This document shows positions 40,942 to 53,249 of a DNA stretch of 64,000 bases, piece by piece. The DNA comes from Portulaca oleracea (taxonomy: Eukaryota; Streptophyta; Magnoliopsida; Caryophyllales; Portulacaceae), in assembly GCA_029582165.1 (NCBI GenBank), contig CM055892.1:12938754-13002753 (forward strand), read 5' to 3'. The stretch's first letter is position 1. Each line of letters begins with the position of its first letter. The notes below the pieces were generated by a model. That model worked only from the letters and a program-made list of their open reading frames with translations, ran no database searches and had not been told where the DNA came from. Both the position numbers and the translations under genes were made by a program.

Positions 40942-43900
40942 ATGAAGAGATTGAGGAACTATTACGTGAATCTAAGACACCCATCTCAAAACCCCATTTC
41001 GATTGAACGAAGAAGATGGATCTTCCCTTTAGCAATTGGGTCAGTTGTATCTCTATTTCTCCTCTTTCTGACAACCCTAACTACATCCCCAACTGGGTCA
41101 CCCCTTCTCTCTTTCTATCGCACCCCTAACGCCATATCCTCCGTGTATGTCGAATCGAGGCTCAATCCTTTGCCGGTTTCCCTCCTCCCTCCTCCTCCCC
41201 GTTTCGCCTACCTCATATCTGGCTCCAAGGGTGATGGGAAAATGCTCCAAAGGACACTTCTTGCTTTATACCACCCCAGAAATCAGTACGTCGTTCACTT
41301 GGACTTGGAGTCTCCTCCTGAAGAGAGGCTTGAGGTGGATAAATTTGTCAAGGGTCATCCGGTTTTTAAGGCGTTCGGCAATGTTAGGATGATCACAAAG
41401 GCTAATTTGGTTACATATAGAGGACCAACTATGGTGGCTAATACTCTTCACGCTGCTGCCATTTTGTTGAAGGAAGGCGGTGATTGGGATTGGTTCATAA
41501 ATCTTAGTGCATCGGATTATCCCCTTGTTACTCAGGATGGTGAGTTGGGGCCGTTTATTTTCTTTTAATTAATTTTAGTAGGTTGCTTTTATTTTGCCCA
41601 AATTTGGTTTGATTTTGTTGGGTATCTTTTGCTTTAGTTTTCGGATTTTGGATTTGATTTGAGATTTTATGGTGTAGTAGGTCTTGATTATGTGTGGGAT
41701 TTGAAGTGTCTGTTTAATTGACTGGCCTTTGACTCCATGTGATCAGATCTGCTGCATGCATTTTCATACTTGCCCCGGGACCTGAATTTCATCGATCATA
41801 CTAGCAATATTGGCTGGAAAGAGTATGTAATTTGAATCTATTTTGAAGAGATATCATTTTCCTTTTTAGAACTTTTTTGTATTTATATGTGTCTATGCTG
41901 AAGCTGATGTTTAGTTGTTGATGTAGGTTTCAAAGGGCAAAGCCTATTATTATAGATCCAGGGCTTTATCAGACAAAGAAGGCTGATGTTTTTTGGGTCA
42001 CGCAACGTAGAAGTGTACCAACAGCCTTTAAGCTGTTCACAGGTACATATTGCTTACTTTAGGTTGCTTTCCTTTCAATTACTTCATGCTTAAGATTGTT
42101 TGATCTTGTAATAGTTTCCTGCTTTTATCATATTTATGATTTATGATATGATATGATTTATGATGATGATTCTCTGGCTGTGTCTTTATGCTTGCTGATT
42201 TTGGTGTCTCTGGTAGACATTGATTCTATTTTCTACTTCAGAGGGTATTTTTTGTATGACACTAATAGCACTGAGATGTCATGTGTGTGTGAATTTTGGC
42301 ATATTCTTTGCTTTCATTCAAAGTGGAGACTATAAAGCTTGTTTGTTTTAGTTAGATGCAATTCACCTTATTGTACAAACAAATTTGTGATTGTGTTTCC
42401 CAATGACATGTTGGGTTATATGAGATTATGGTATTCAAAGAATTATTCTATAATCACGGTTATCTAAAAATACTGCGATCCTGATTATTACATAGCCATT
42501 CATGGCATCTAATTAAATGGCGCTACGAGCATGAAGCTGAATGGTGAAGATTTTGTGAGGGAAAGACTTCAACATAAAAAGCCTTTAATGCCTCAATAAA
42601 TCTGCCACTTTGTAAGAGTCTGAAGTTTGCATCCCCTATTGGTATGGGGGAAGATACTATTGCTAAGATATGGGTTACATGTTATGCCAGCTATTTAGTG
42701 AGTGCATACTTGTGGAGTTTCATGTGCATGGCTCATTCAATTGCTTGAAGTTTGAATGAGTGAACTTCAGATTCAGGGTTTTTTTAGATACTGCTTCACA
42801 TGATATTTGGTACTTTTCTTCTAAACATGTGATGTGCTGATCTGTTATAACCTCATCATTCCTAAATCATAGTCCTATTTTAAATGTGTAGAAGTATTTG
42901 TATTTGGGCTGGCAGAATATCAAATCGAAATCCAACATCTCAGAACTCCCGCTGGAGAACTTTTATTTTTTTTTTTTGGGGGGGGGGGGGGGCGGGTTGT
43001 TCAAATATAGCTGTCTTACCCTTGATGTTTGGCCTTGCAGAATATATTGGTAGAAAAATGCATATTACTGTTGAATCTGTTGATTGCTAGATAGAACTTG
43101 ATAGCAGGACATGGATGGTAGGTTATGATAATTTTCTTGAGGAAACCTCGGAATATATGTTAGCAAGTGCGCTACATTGAGCATAGTTTGAGATCCAACA
43201 CTAGCAGCGACTTGTATCTTTGATCGAACATGTACTTGCGTGGTCTATGTTGTTCACTGTTTTATTAGACGTGGTGGTAACACCGAGGCACCCACTTGTG
43301 CTCCGCATTGGCATCCACAATCTTGGGGGAAATCAGACGCATTTGTGCAGGGAATGGGAAACTTTGTGATCCCCACTCTCTTGTGTTCTTGAAGTCCTGG
43401 AGCCTGTATTATGTAGATCTTTCACTTTCAGCATATAACCTATACATGACACTAAGATGGCCTCATAGTCCATATGGATGGAGCCCCTGCATGGCTCATC
43501 TTACTTTTAATCTCAAAAAAAAAAAAAAAAGAGTAGAAATGAGAAACCTATGCATGACACTAATTGTTGAGTGCCACTCGATTATTCTATCAATGAGTGT
43601 AGAGGAAGGGTCACAAGTGTGCATTTGGTTGAGTGATTATGAAAGTTATTTTTACTGGTGCACCGTCTTGAGTCAACCATTTGGTGAGAAGATATATACA
43701 AGAAAAGTTTGCAATGAGGACGAGGAATTCTATTGGTAAATTTATGAGCACATCTGATTTTTTTGCATTTCAGGGGAGTTAAATATTAATGTATGCATGC
43801 TACTATGCTACTATGCTAGCTACATCTCCTGTTTTAGAAGAGACAGATGACGAAAACTAGAGCTGACATAAAGAATGTGTGCATATACCTCAGTACTGTT

Positions 43901-45294
43901 GTAAAGGCAATTAGCCTGGTTTTCCTGAAAGAACCTCTATTGTGGTGAAGCTGAAGGAAATTTTTTTGAAAGGTGGTTTTGAGCTAAAAAGCTTTAAGAT
44001 TCCACCCAGCTCTACGTATCCGTATCCTAAACCTATTGGACACTCTTCATATACATAGCATAAAGAAATAGGCTTTAACCATAGGTAGTTGTAGAATGCA
44101 CACTATGAACAATTTACGATTGTTATATCACAAACACAATCCTCTGTAAGGCTGAATACATAAAGTCAAACACATCTGTAATAGAATAAATATTTTTTCG
44201 TCACTATGAGTCTTCCCTATAGGTTGTATCCTGAATTTTAAAAAATTCACATTTTTGTGTGTGGGTCATGTGATCGTGTCAAATCCATGTCATATAAGTG
44301 TCTATGCTTTGTAGGTTGTGAGTGATCTCTTATGATTATTGCATTACTCTGAGCATTGATACATGTTTTCAGTTTCTGATTGGCAGCAGTTGAGTATGTT
44401 CTTTAGAGGGGTAAAGTAAGGTTAGTAAGTTTAGGTAAAAGTTGAAAATTAGAATGTTGGAAAATATGGGGAAAATGGGTAAAATTTCGGTTGGGTTGGG
44501 TAGGGTAAAATGGGTAATAATCCACCTAAAGAATCATGGTGGATATGGATCTGCTGCAGCAGGAATGCAGAATTAGAAACCTTTAAACAGGGCATACATT
44601 ACCCTCCTGATTATTATGATTGGTGATGTAGTTTAAACCCAATAGGTATTTACTGTATTCTAGAAGATGTTTGCTCTAATTAAGGCTTCTATGCATTTTG
44701 CTCCTGTATTGGTTTTGCGTGTTTGGTTTGTTCAAATAGCAACATGCGTGAACTTATGTTGTTGCATTCTTATGTGCAGGTTCTGCTTGGATGGCACTTT
44801 CGCGGCCATTCATTGACTACTGCATTTGGGGATGGGACAATCTACCCCGTACAGTTCTCATGTACTATGCGAATTTCCTGTCCTCTCCAGAAGGCTACTT
44901 CCACACAGTCATCTGCAATGCAAAAGAATTTCAGAACACAACTGTCAACAGTGATCTCCACTACATATCTTGGGACAATCCTCCAAAGCAGCACCCCCAC
45001 TATCTGAATGTGAATGACATGGCCAGGATGGTGGAGAGCAATGCTCCTTTTGCGAGAAAGTTTCCCCGTGAAGACCCTGTTCTTGACAAAGTCGACTCAG
45101 AGCTCCTCTCTCGAGGCCCGGGAATGATCGTTCCCGGCGGTTGGTGTATCGGGAATGGCGAAAATGGGACGGACCCTTGTTTAGTTGCTGGGAATACAAC
45201 ACTCCTGAAGCCAACCCCAGGTGCAAAAAGGCTGGAAACTCTCATCGCTTCACTCCTGTCGGAGCAGAAGTTTCGGCCAAGGCAGTGCAAATGA
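40942..45294 (+). CDS. GLCAT14: GT14 beta-glucuronosyltransferase (GlcAT14-type), four exons
   Basis: Exons are 40,942-41,539, 41,747-41,822, 41,927-42,042 and 44,780-45,294. All introns are GT-AG and the sum is 1,305 bp, or 434 residues, normal for the family. The start MKRLRNYYV is the family N-terminus. A signal anchor lies at residues 27-47, so this is a type II Golgi protein. The catalytic domain starts at PPPPRFAYLISGSKGDG (residue 83 on) and includes YVVHLD, ANLVTYRGPTMVANTLHA, DWDWFINLSASDYPL, DHTSNIGWKEFQRAKPIIID and IWGWDNLPRTVLMYY. The last exon ends with the conserved GPGMIVPGGWC region. Known GlcAT14 enzymes add glucuronic acid to arabinogalactan-protein glycans. Every exon is open, so the gene looks functional. 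The exact paralogue (A, B or C) is not decided. Confidence 0.93.
42960..42993. repeat. T-run followed by a G-run in GT14 intron 3
   Basis: About fourteen T bases are followed by about fifteen G bases and a GCGGG. It lies within intron 3 (42,043-44,779) and may be hard to sequence accurately. Confidence 0.8.
43437..43563 (+). mobile_element. Short retroposed insertion with A-tail and 19-bp duplication
   Basis: AACCTATACATGACACTAA (43,437-43,455) and AACCTATGCATGACACTAA (43,545-43,563) flank about 60 bp that ends in sixteen A bases and a short A-rich tail. A long target duplication plus an A-tail is the mark of LINE-mediated retroposition. The body is too short to classify as SINE, truncated LINE or mRNA piece. 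It is in intron 3 of the GT14 gene. Confidence 0.6.
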
Positions 45295-45739
45295 GGAAGC
45301 TCACTCGCTCGCTCGCTCTACTGATATCATGCAAGTAAATTCTTTTTCATGCCATGGGAGGAGGTTGCCAAGACTGGAGCACAAGGATCATCTGCTGCTA
45401 CAAGATGAGATATCAGCTGACATGGGCGGCTGTATACATAGTTTACATGTTATATTTTGTGGGTTTTACCCAGTTTTCTTCCCGGGTTTTATACTTACAG
45501 AGATTTAGGGAGGCCCCTTAGCTTAGAGGTGTACAATTGGGCTGTGACGGATGAAGGGATTGAACAAGCTTCTGCCAAATGAATGAGGAGGCAATGTGGG
45601 GGAGTCCTTGGATGGGCTGCTGATCTCCACTCTTCCACTGCACATGTTTGTTATTATAATCTGGACTATGTTTTCCTTGTGTACCACAGAACATCCAAAG
45701 ATAAACATCTCTATTCTCGGAGCATGTGATGTACTTGCC

Positions 45740-45810
<71 letters not shown>

Positions 45811-45830
45811 TAGCTTCCATTTTCCCCTTG
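45295..45830 (+). other. 3' UTR and downstream region of the GT14 gene
   Basis: The region follows the TGA at 45,292-45,294 and has no other gene. The 3' end of the transcript was not located precisely. Confidence 0.5.
45744..45809 (+). repeat. (ATT)n microsatellite
   Basis: About twenty-two uninterrupted ATT units. Poly-Tyr and poly-Ile frames through it are artefacts. It is about 450 bp downstream of the GT14 stop. Confidence 0.95.
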
Positions 45831-46484
45831 TTTACCCTTTTACAGTGGCAATTTCACTCTATCCAACAATTGGGGGGATTTGTCGTGGATTCATGAGTCT
45901 GGTCCATGCAATTCTTGTCCGATTAATCTCGTATTGGCCATTGGGTGAGTATGACCCCCACACACACTTATCAATCATTAAAAATGCAACCAAAAGCAAT
46001 TAAAAAGCTCAAGTGGGGGCGGGAAAACTTACTGCTCATTGCTCGGGTCCTCCAGAGGAGTTGAGTATGGATAATGGGGGAAGTAAGTTGGGTAATAGGG
46101 GAGAGTAGTCCTCCGATGGTACCGGCGACGATATAGTGATAGTACCCCCAACCGCGCATACACTGGTTCTGTTGCTGAAAGTACTCATGTCTCTACAATT
46201 GTGAGTGAACATTGCTGAGTATGGATTGTGGGGTGTTGAGCATAGCTTGCTGGCTTTCCAGCATGTTGTGTTGATGATGGGTACTATTCCTCATCACTCA
46301 TTACTCATCAGGCAAGTGATCCGACTATTGCATTAAGTCAAATTAGATACCTATACCATTACACCCCAAAACAACTCCCGTGACAGAGGTTTTTCATGTA
46401 CTATTCTTGATCGAGAATCAGATTGTCGTGTATTTAGTTTTTACTTTATGCAACGACATTTGCTCTTTTATTGGGTAATTAGAA
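45831..46484. other. Intergenic stretch, nothing recognised
   Basis: No supported gene or transposon end. A GC-richer stretch (46,000-46,300) has partial direct repeats around GTTGAGTATGGAT and GCTGAGTATGGATT. Confidence 0.45.
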
Positions 46485-46493
46485 ATTAATTAA

Positions 46494-46986
46494 GGAAAAT
46501 TGGATTCTTATAATCCTTACTTTTACCAATTGTATTGCAATAATCCATTTTAAATTTTGGTGGTCCAAAAAAGAAAAAAATTGGATTGTAGTGAGACCAA
46601 ATTACTTCCACATTCTTTTATTTTTTATTTTTTCATTCCTGCCCCATAAAGGTAATGAAGAGTAGTTACTAAAAAATTTTTTAAATTATTTTTTGAAAAT
46701 CCGAACAATTATTATGATTTTTTAAAAAAGGAATAAAAGTGAAAAAATTGTAAAAAAAAATGGAAAACTTTAGGAGAAATGTTATAAATTCATTAAAAAT
46801 CATGGTAAAGTGTTATTCTAAGTTTTGAATCAAATGCAACTCAAAATCTATGATACTTCGTGTATACTCTCGGTGGTGTCTCATAAGAATCCAAATTTAT
46901 TTTTTTTGGACCACCAGAATCCAAAATGAAAGTGAGATTATTGATATACAATTAGTAAAGTAGGGATTATTAAAATCCAATTTTCC
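46494..46986. mobile_element. Mutator-type MITE with 9-bp duplication
   Basis: The ends GGAAAATTGGATT and the reverse complement begin inverted repeats of about 120 bp; both arms include a GGTGGTCCAAAAAA block. They are flanked by the 9-bp direct repeat ATTAATTAA at 46,485-46,493 and 46,987-46,995. No coding capacity. Because the duplication is AT-only and palindromic, its length is slightly uncertain. Confidence 0.7.
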
Positions 46987-46999
46987 ATTAATTAAAGTA

Positions 47000-48611
47000 C
47001 CACCTATATGACTTCGATCCAAACTCCCAAGTATACATTGCAATTGCAATTGGCACGATGACTTACTGAACTAATCAGGTTTTATTAATTCAGTGTTAGA
47101 ATATTTAGCACGATGCATGCGAATGTTTTCTGTTATCAACTTTAGTTATTAATGAGAATTATGTGTGTAATTTATTAAAATTGAATTTTTTTATATGATA
47201 ATATTAGGAAGCCTTGACTAAATAATTTATTTTTATAAATTTTTACATATTGACTCCTTAATAAAATCAACATATGTGTATTAAGTATTTACAAATTCAC
47301 AGTTCTAGCGAAGATGAGTTCTAGCGAAGATGAGAGAGAATTTTTTACTCTCTGGTTGCCTGAGCGACTGACCCCCTATTTTCCCCATCCCTTTTTTACA
47401 TCCCCTCTTCGTCTCCTTTGGTGTTCTTTGATAAATCCCAAACGATTCTCTTTCCTTTGTCTTTTGTGTTTCTTGGTTTCCACCCCTGTTCGTCTCCTTT
47501 GGTGTTTTTCGATGACTTGCAGGTGCTTATCTTTTCCTTTGCATTACATTTGTTGGAACCACGTTCCCCTTCTTTTTGAGTCTTTGGTCTGTTGTTGCTT
47601 CCTTGTTTGCTCCACCCAGGTATGAATTCCTTCCCCTTTTTTTTGTGCTAGGTTGTTTTCTCCATCCCTTTATTTCGCCTACGAAAGGCTCTTCTCACTT
47701 GCCTGCCAAAGGCATGTTTTTCTTTGAATGTCTGTTGGGGTTTCATAATTTCAACATCTGTATTTTAGGTTCACTTTCTCTAATTGAGTCGATTATTATT
47801 TTTTTTGCATTGAATTAATTAACCACATATTACTCTTCGTGGATCTACCATTGAAACTCTTCGATCTATATGGGTTTCGCTTGCTAGTTGGTTTCCAAAT
47901 TCTAGGATCTATGTATTCTTCCCCATTTTTGACGGAAATTAATTGTTTAAAATTTTTCTTGGTTACTCGAATTGTTTGTCTTTCGATCCGTGATCATTGT
48001 TCATCCCTATTTAAGGATTGTTGTTTAGTTTGAGTTTTATTTCGTTTTGGTATTTGGGTTGTATTCTCTGTTGTTATTCTTCTTTATTTGCTCTCCTTTG
48101 CCAGTGTATTTGTTTATGGGATTTTGTTGGTACTATCTACCAATCGTTGTTTCTCCTTTCTCTTTTTAATCTTAATTCTCACCTTGGTTGTACTTTTGTT
48201 TTGGTTAATTTTCATATTAAGTATTTTTTCCTTGGTTTTTTGGAGGGATTATTGTTTACCTTGGTTTGGCTTTAACATCTGATGGCTTGTTACATCTCTT
48301 TGCAGGGCTACTGTTTGCTTAGCTATCAATTCTTTTCTTGTTGGGTTTTACTCTTCTGGTTTTGACCACTTTCTTTGCTCATTGCCTTTCTCTGAATGTT
48401 GGATGACTCTTTCTAATCGCTATGTATTGGTTCTTATTGCCTGGGTTGCTAGCTGGTGTTTTCTCCAATGGTATCTTCTTGGGTCCTGATTAATAACAGT
48501 TGGCTTACTTGGTGATTGTCATTCTTCTATAATAGCATGTGGAATTGGTTTATCTTATTAGGGTGTAAGTATTATATATGTACTGATGCTTGGATATTGT
48601 GGGATGGTGTT
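47000..48611. other. T-rich stretch, possibly an old retroposon
   Basis: From about 47,300 the plus strand is pyrimidine-rich with many TTTG/CTTT words and scattered short frames, none recognisable. It continues on the other side of C2 at 51,569. The two parts were contiguous before C2 inserted, so a decayed non-LTR element is possible. Confidence 0.35.
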
Positions 48612-48616
48612 GTTAG

Positions 48617-51563
48617 TGTTGGGTGTGGAGACCAAATAAGGAGAAGAGGAGGAGAGAAGAGAGGAAGAAGGAGAGGTAGAAAGGTGGAAGAAGGAGAGGC
48701 AAAGGAGACGCCACCAGCGTGGCCTGGGTGCCACCGGCGCCAAATTCCGCAACTAGACGCTGGCAGCGTCTAGCACCCGAGCCCAGCGCCTCTCCCAGAA
48801 ACTGTGATTTAGATTACACTACCAGCACCTCTCACCCTTGCCAGCACCTAGGGCTGGGCCTGTTCGCATTTGAGGCCCAAACATGTTTGACGGTGGTTTT
48901 CTAGGTTATGTAACCTAGGTTTTTCCTTGTACCTCTAATATATATTTGGCTCCAGGTTCTCCCTATTATGTATCCTAGAATATCCTAGAGTGTATTTCAG
49001 AGAGAATTGGGATCAAGTGAGACACAACTAGTGTAATTGTAATCCTCATACTACTAGTGCATCGATTCCATGGTTTTTTTTCCCGCTATGGGTTTTTTCC
49101 ACGTTAAATCTATGGTGTCAAATTTCTTATTTCTTTTCCGCTCTTATCTTTCATTGTTTGCGGTTGCTTGAGTGCTCTTCAATCATAACAACTGGTATCA
49201 TAGCCTGAAGGGTTGGTGAAAGATAACTTATTTTCAAACAATGACAGGAGATAAGTATGAAATCGAGAAATTTGACGGATCTGATTTCACCTACTGGAAG
49301 TCGTTGCATGTTCCGCTGTTAGAGAAAAAGCTAGATAAAATGGAGCAAGTCGCGTACAATCTGCTAGATCGGCAGGCGGTGTCCTTGATCAGGATGTCAT
49401 TGGCTCGGAACGTCAAGTTTAATGTCATGGAAACGAAGGAATTGTTGAAGGCACTAGAGGAGATGTACGAGAAGCCAAGCGTAGAAAATCATGCATATTT
49501 GTTCCACAAATTAATCAACTGTAGCCTGTAAGATGGCTGAGGATGGTGATGTGGCTGATCATATTAATGAGATTATTAAGATTTTATCACAACTTGCTTC
49601 AGTAAAGATGACTTTAGCTGAGAATGTCAAAGCTTGCATATTGTTGTTTTCTATGCCTGATTCATGGGAAGCTCTTGCAACTGTTGTTAGTAGTGCTAAA
49701 AGTACTGACGAGATGAAATTTGATGAGATCAAGTCTATGCTGCTTAATGAGGGCCTTCGTAGGAAGAATTCTAGTGGTGAGTCTTCGAGAAGTGCTTTAA
49801 GTGTCAGGGGTAGGAAGAACAATAGGAATTCGAATAATTCCAGGGGAGGCAAGCCTAGGGACATGAACAATGTTGTGTGTTATGGTTGTGGTGATAAGGG
49901 TCATTCTAAGAGAGATTGCCCTAAACCTAGGAAGAGGAAGGGTAATGATGACCGAGACTCTATCAACTCTGCGGAAGACCTTTGTGAAGCCCTAATTTTA
50001 AGTGTGTCCAGTCTTGAAGAGTCATGGTTAGTTGACTCTGGAACATCCTTTCATGTTTCCTCCGATAGGGAGTTATTTCATAATTTCAGGAGTGGGAATT
50101 TTGGCAAGGTGTATCTTTCCAATGACAAGTGTTATGAGATAATAGGTAGAGGAGACGTGACGATTAAGACTGCTAATGGTAGTCTTTGGAAGTTGGAGGA
50201 TGTGAGGTATATTTCTGGAATTAAGAGGAACTTAATTTCTGCGAATCAACTCGATGAGATGGGCGACACTGTAGGCTTCGGGAATTGGATGTGGAAGATC
50301 GTGAAGGGTGCTACGGTAGTGGTGAAGGGATTGAGGTCCGATACTTTGTACTCCACCAGGGATAACACTAACATGATTTCTAATGCTTCTTGTTTTAGCT
50401 TATGGCAATGCAGGAATGAGAAAAGGGTTAGTTTCACCAAAACTGACAGGGAACCTTAGGAAGGCATGAAGTGACTCAGGTGACAAGAAGCCAGTGGGAG
50501 CTGAGGCGATCAAGGTTTCTGTTAGGCTTGGTGTGCCTAGGAGGGAAACAGAGGAACCACAGGAAGCTCCACAGGTTGCAGATTAGGTTGCTAAAGGACC
50601 TGAATCACAGGAGCTAGGTGAAAGCTCTAGCGATGATGAGAACACTCCACCACCCACTGTGAAGAGATCCATGAGGGCTACCAGAGATGCTGGGGAGCCA
50701 AAAACCTATAGTAAGGCTGTGTAGGCGGAGGCTCGGTTCAAGTGGGAGCACGCAATGGTCGATGAAATTGCGTCACTTGAGGAAAACAGAACCTGTGAGC
50801 CAGTCAGGTTGTCTGCGGGGAAGAAAGCCTTGAAGAAGTGGCTCTAAAGGATCTAGGAAAAGTCAGTGGATGCTAGGAAATTAAGGCCCGGTGCGGTCTC
50901 AGGAGGCCTCTCGGACTGATAAAGAGGTCGGTCAATGCACTAGGGGAACTTGTGGAGAAAGTTAAGGATGTTGGAGGATTTGATCTCTAAGTGGAAGATT
51001 GTTGGGTGTGGAGACCAAATAAGGAGAAGAGGAGGAGAGAAGGGAGGAAGAAGGAGAGGTAGAAAGGTGGAAGAAGGAGAGGTAAAAGAGACGCCACCAG
51101 CGCCGAATTCCGCAACTAGACGCGGGCAACGTCTAGCACTCGAGCCCAGCGCTTCTCCCAGAAACTGTGATTTAGTGCACGCTACCAGCGCCTCTCACCC
51201 CCTGCCAGCGCCTAGGGCTGGGCCTGTTCGCGTTTGAGGCCCAAGCATGTTTGATGACGGTTTTCTAGGTTATGTAACCTAGGTTTTTCCTTGTACCTCT
51301 GATATATATTGGGCTCTAGGTTCTCCCTATTATGTATTCCAGAATATCTCAGAGTGTATTTCAGAGAGAATTGGGATCAAGTGAGACAGAGAGAAACACA
51401 ACCAGTGTAATTGTAATCATCATACTACAAGTGCATCGATTCTTTTGTTTTTTCCCACTTTGGATTTTTTTTCACGTTAAATCTCTGGTGTCAAATTTCT
51501 TATTTCTTTTCCGCTCTTATCTTTCATTGTTTGTGGTTGCTTGAGTGCTCTTCGATCCTAACA
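48617..51563 (+). mobile_element. Ty1/copia retrotransposon C2, internally deleted
   Basis: The LTRs are 48,617-49,190 and 51,000-51,563. Both start TGTTGGGTGTGGAGACC and end CATAACA or CCTAACA, and the target duplication is GTTAG (48,612-48,616 and 51,564-51,568). The primer-binding site TGGTATCATAG lies at 49,193. The purine-rich tract CTAAGTGGAAGAT precedes the 3' LTR. Inside are gag, protease and a scrap of RT; most of integrase, RT and RNase H is deleted. The GC-rich module is present in both LTRs (48,705-48,850 and 51,090-51,220). Confidence 0.88.
49241..50998 (+). pseudogene. C2 gag-pol remnant (Tnt1-like)
   Basis: Gag starts with ATG 49,241 (MTGDKYEIEKFDGSDFTYWK), a typical copia gag N-terminus. 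It meets a stop at 49,529-49,531, a simple frame disruption, and continues at 49,533-50,459. In that second frame the CCHC knuckle is at residues 116-129 (CYGCGDKGHSKRDC) and the protease active site at 165-176 (WLVDSGTSFHVS). After 50,459 come broken pieces of the pre-RT linker and the start of RT (FKWEHAMVDEIASLEENRTCE at about 50,740), which joins almost directly to the 3' end. Integrase is missing. The intact knuckle and DSG show fairly recent decay. Confidence 0.8.
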
Positions 51564-51568
51564 GTTAG

Positions 51569-52560
51569 TTGGTCGGCTCTGGTTTGTTTACTATATTTGT
51601 GTTATCTCATCTATATTGTTATCTTTCCCTCCTTTGAATTCTGGTTCTGTTGGATGCTTTTTTCATTGTTTACTTGGTGATAGATTCTTTTTGCTGGGCC
51701 CTTGGTGATTCTCCTTTTGACCACTTTTGTTTGCTCTCTTTCAGGTGGTTTAATAGAAATGAAGATTGGTTCGTTTTGACTTCTACAGAATTTCAAGTTT
51801 GGTGATCTTAGTCTTGGTTCTAGAGAGGTTATGGTAGGATGGGTTGGCTTGACCAGATGGTGGCACACTTATGATCGTTGTTGTTGGGTTTACGTTTTTC
51901 TCGAGTCTCTTATAAGCTTGGACGATATTTGGTTTTCACCCCCTACTTACTTTTTTTTTTGGTGGGTCTATGATGAGCCACTTTGGCTTATTGCCTTTTT
52001 ACGGATACTACTTTTGGCTTCTAAGACCTCTTGTGTTTTTTTGTTGTTTTTCTCATCTTCTACCCATTTTGGGTCAGTGTTCTAAATTATTTTACTCTAT
52101 TATTTGGGAGTGGAACTTATGTTTTCTGGGATGAGTTATCTTGTTTGTCTTCCACAATATCTGATCCATGGTGTTTAGTGGAGATTTTAATAAACTTTTA
52201 CAATCTTCGAATAAATTGGGCTGGCTGCCATTTAATGTTAACTGCTCTTTACGTTTATCCAATTTCTTTCTCACTCAGGTTGCCTTGATGCCATTACCAT
52301 TAAAGGAATTTCACTTAGAAAAAATCAATTAATGGAAATAGAATTAATGAAAAACTAGATTGATTTATTATTTCTCCCTCTTGGGATGCTTCATTTCCTA
52401 ACTATAGAGTTTCTACTGAGCCTTTTACTTGTGCATATAATTCTTCCATTCTGTTGAATATAGATCGTACCTCTACTAGTTATAAAGGGGGTATCTTTCA
52501 ATACCAAAATGTTTGGGCTTCTCATACTCGGGTTCACTCTATTGTTAAAAAGAGCTAGAC
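51569..52560 (+). other. Continuation of T-rich retroposon-like stretch
   Basis: This continues 47,000-48,611 across the C2 insertion. At about 52,367-52,555 one frame is open (FIISPSWDASFPNYRVS, then FQYQNVWASHTRVHSIVKKS). It resembles the segment after the endonuclease domain of plant LINEs. No reverse transcriptase was found. Confidence 0.3.
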
Positions 52561-52569
52561 GACCCCAAC

Positions 52570-53240
52570 AAAGGGTCTTTCAATGTCCAAATTGTTACTA
52601 AACTTTGACGTATCAAGCATGAACTCAAATTACGGTGTAATACCACTTTTGGACCCCAAACCACGGAAGGTAGCATTCAAATGCCCAAACCTACACAATA
52701 GGAAATGATGATAATAAGGAAAATAAATTTTTTTTTGTAAATCATCCAAAATTTTAGGGAGATTACCTCCAAGACTCGCCATAAGCTGCTACCAAAGTAG
52801 AGCATCTTCGGGCTTCGTGGACTAGGACCAGGCCAAGGTGTTGCTTCTGGTAGAGCGATAGATGACATTCATTCCTCTCACGAAATCGGCATAACTAGCA
52901 GTCGACCAGTTCAATTCCCTCACATCACCATAATCCAGAAGGTGATGCATCCATGAAATAGTGATTTGGTCTTCGTGGTTAGCGAAGATGGTGGCATTGA
53001 TAACGTGCACCAAGCAGAGAAATTGGCGAGAAGTTGCCAAATGGTGACCTTTGCCTAGGTGTTTTTTAGCTGAGCCAAGAGGGTCCTCTTGAGGGGTCAA
53101 GTTATCCTCGTTGGCTGGAGGATTATTAGGAACAACAACTTTTGTGGTGGTGTTTCTATTGTTATGACGGCCTGAACGAGTAAAGAATGCAACCCCGGTT
53201 GGAGCTTTTTCACCTTCGTTCCCATCAACCCAATCATCGT
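52570..53240 (-). pseudogene. Transposon-type open frame of unclear family
   Basis: The minus-strand frame 52,822-53,100 reads VINATIFANHEDQITISW, then LLDYGDVRELNWSTASYAD and FVRGMNVIYRST. The pattern recalls the region after the head domain in plant Ulp1- or PMD-type transposon genes, but I cannot assign it. A stop and frameshifts follow. It lies directly downstream of the gag remnant on the same strand. Confidence 0.3.
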
Positions 53241-53249
53241 CGGAGTTTC

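Noticed and set aside
42153..43739. Short frames in GT14 intron 3
   Set aside because: They lie between good splice sites of the GT14 gene and show no domain; one includes the A-tail insertion.
45518..46003. Open frames on both strands through the ATT tract
   Set aside because: They consist of poly-Ile, poly-Tyr or low-complexity residues from the microsatellite and have no conserved content.
47314..48282. Hydrophobic Phe/Leu-rich frames
   Set aside because: They reflect the T-rich composition of this stretch, overlap in several frames and show no conserved motifs.
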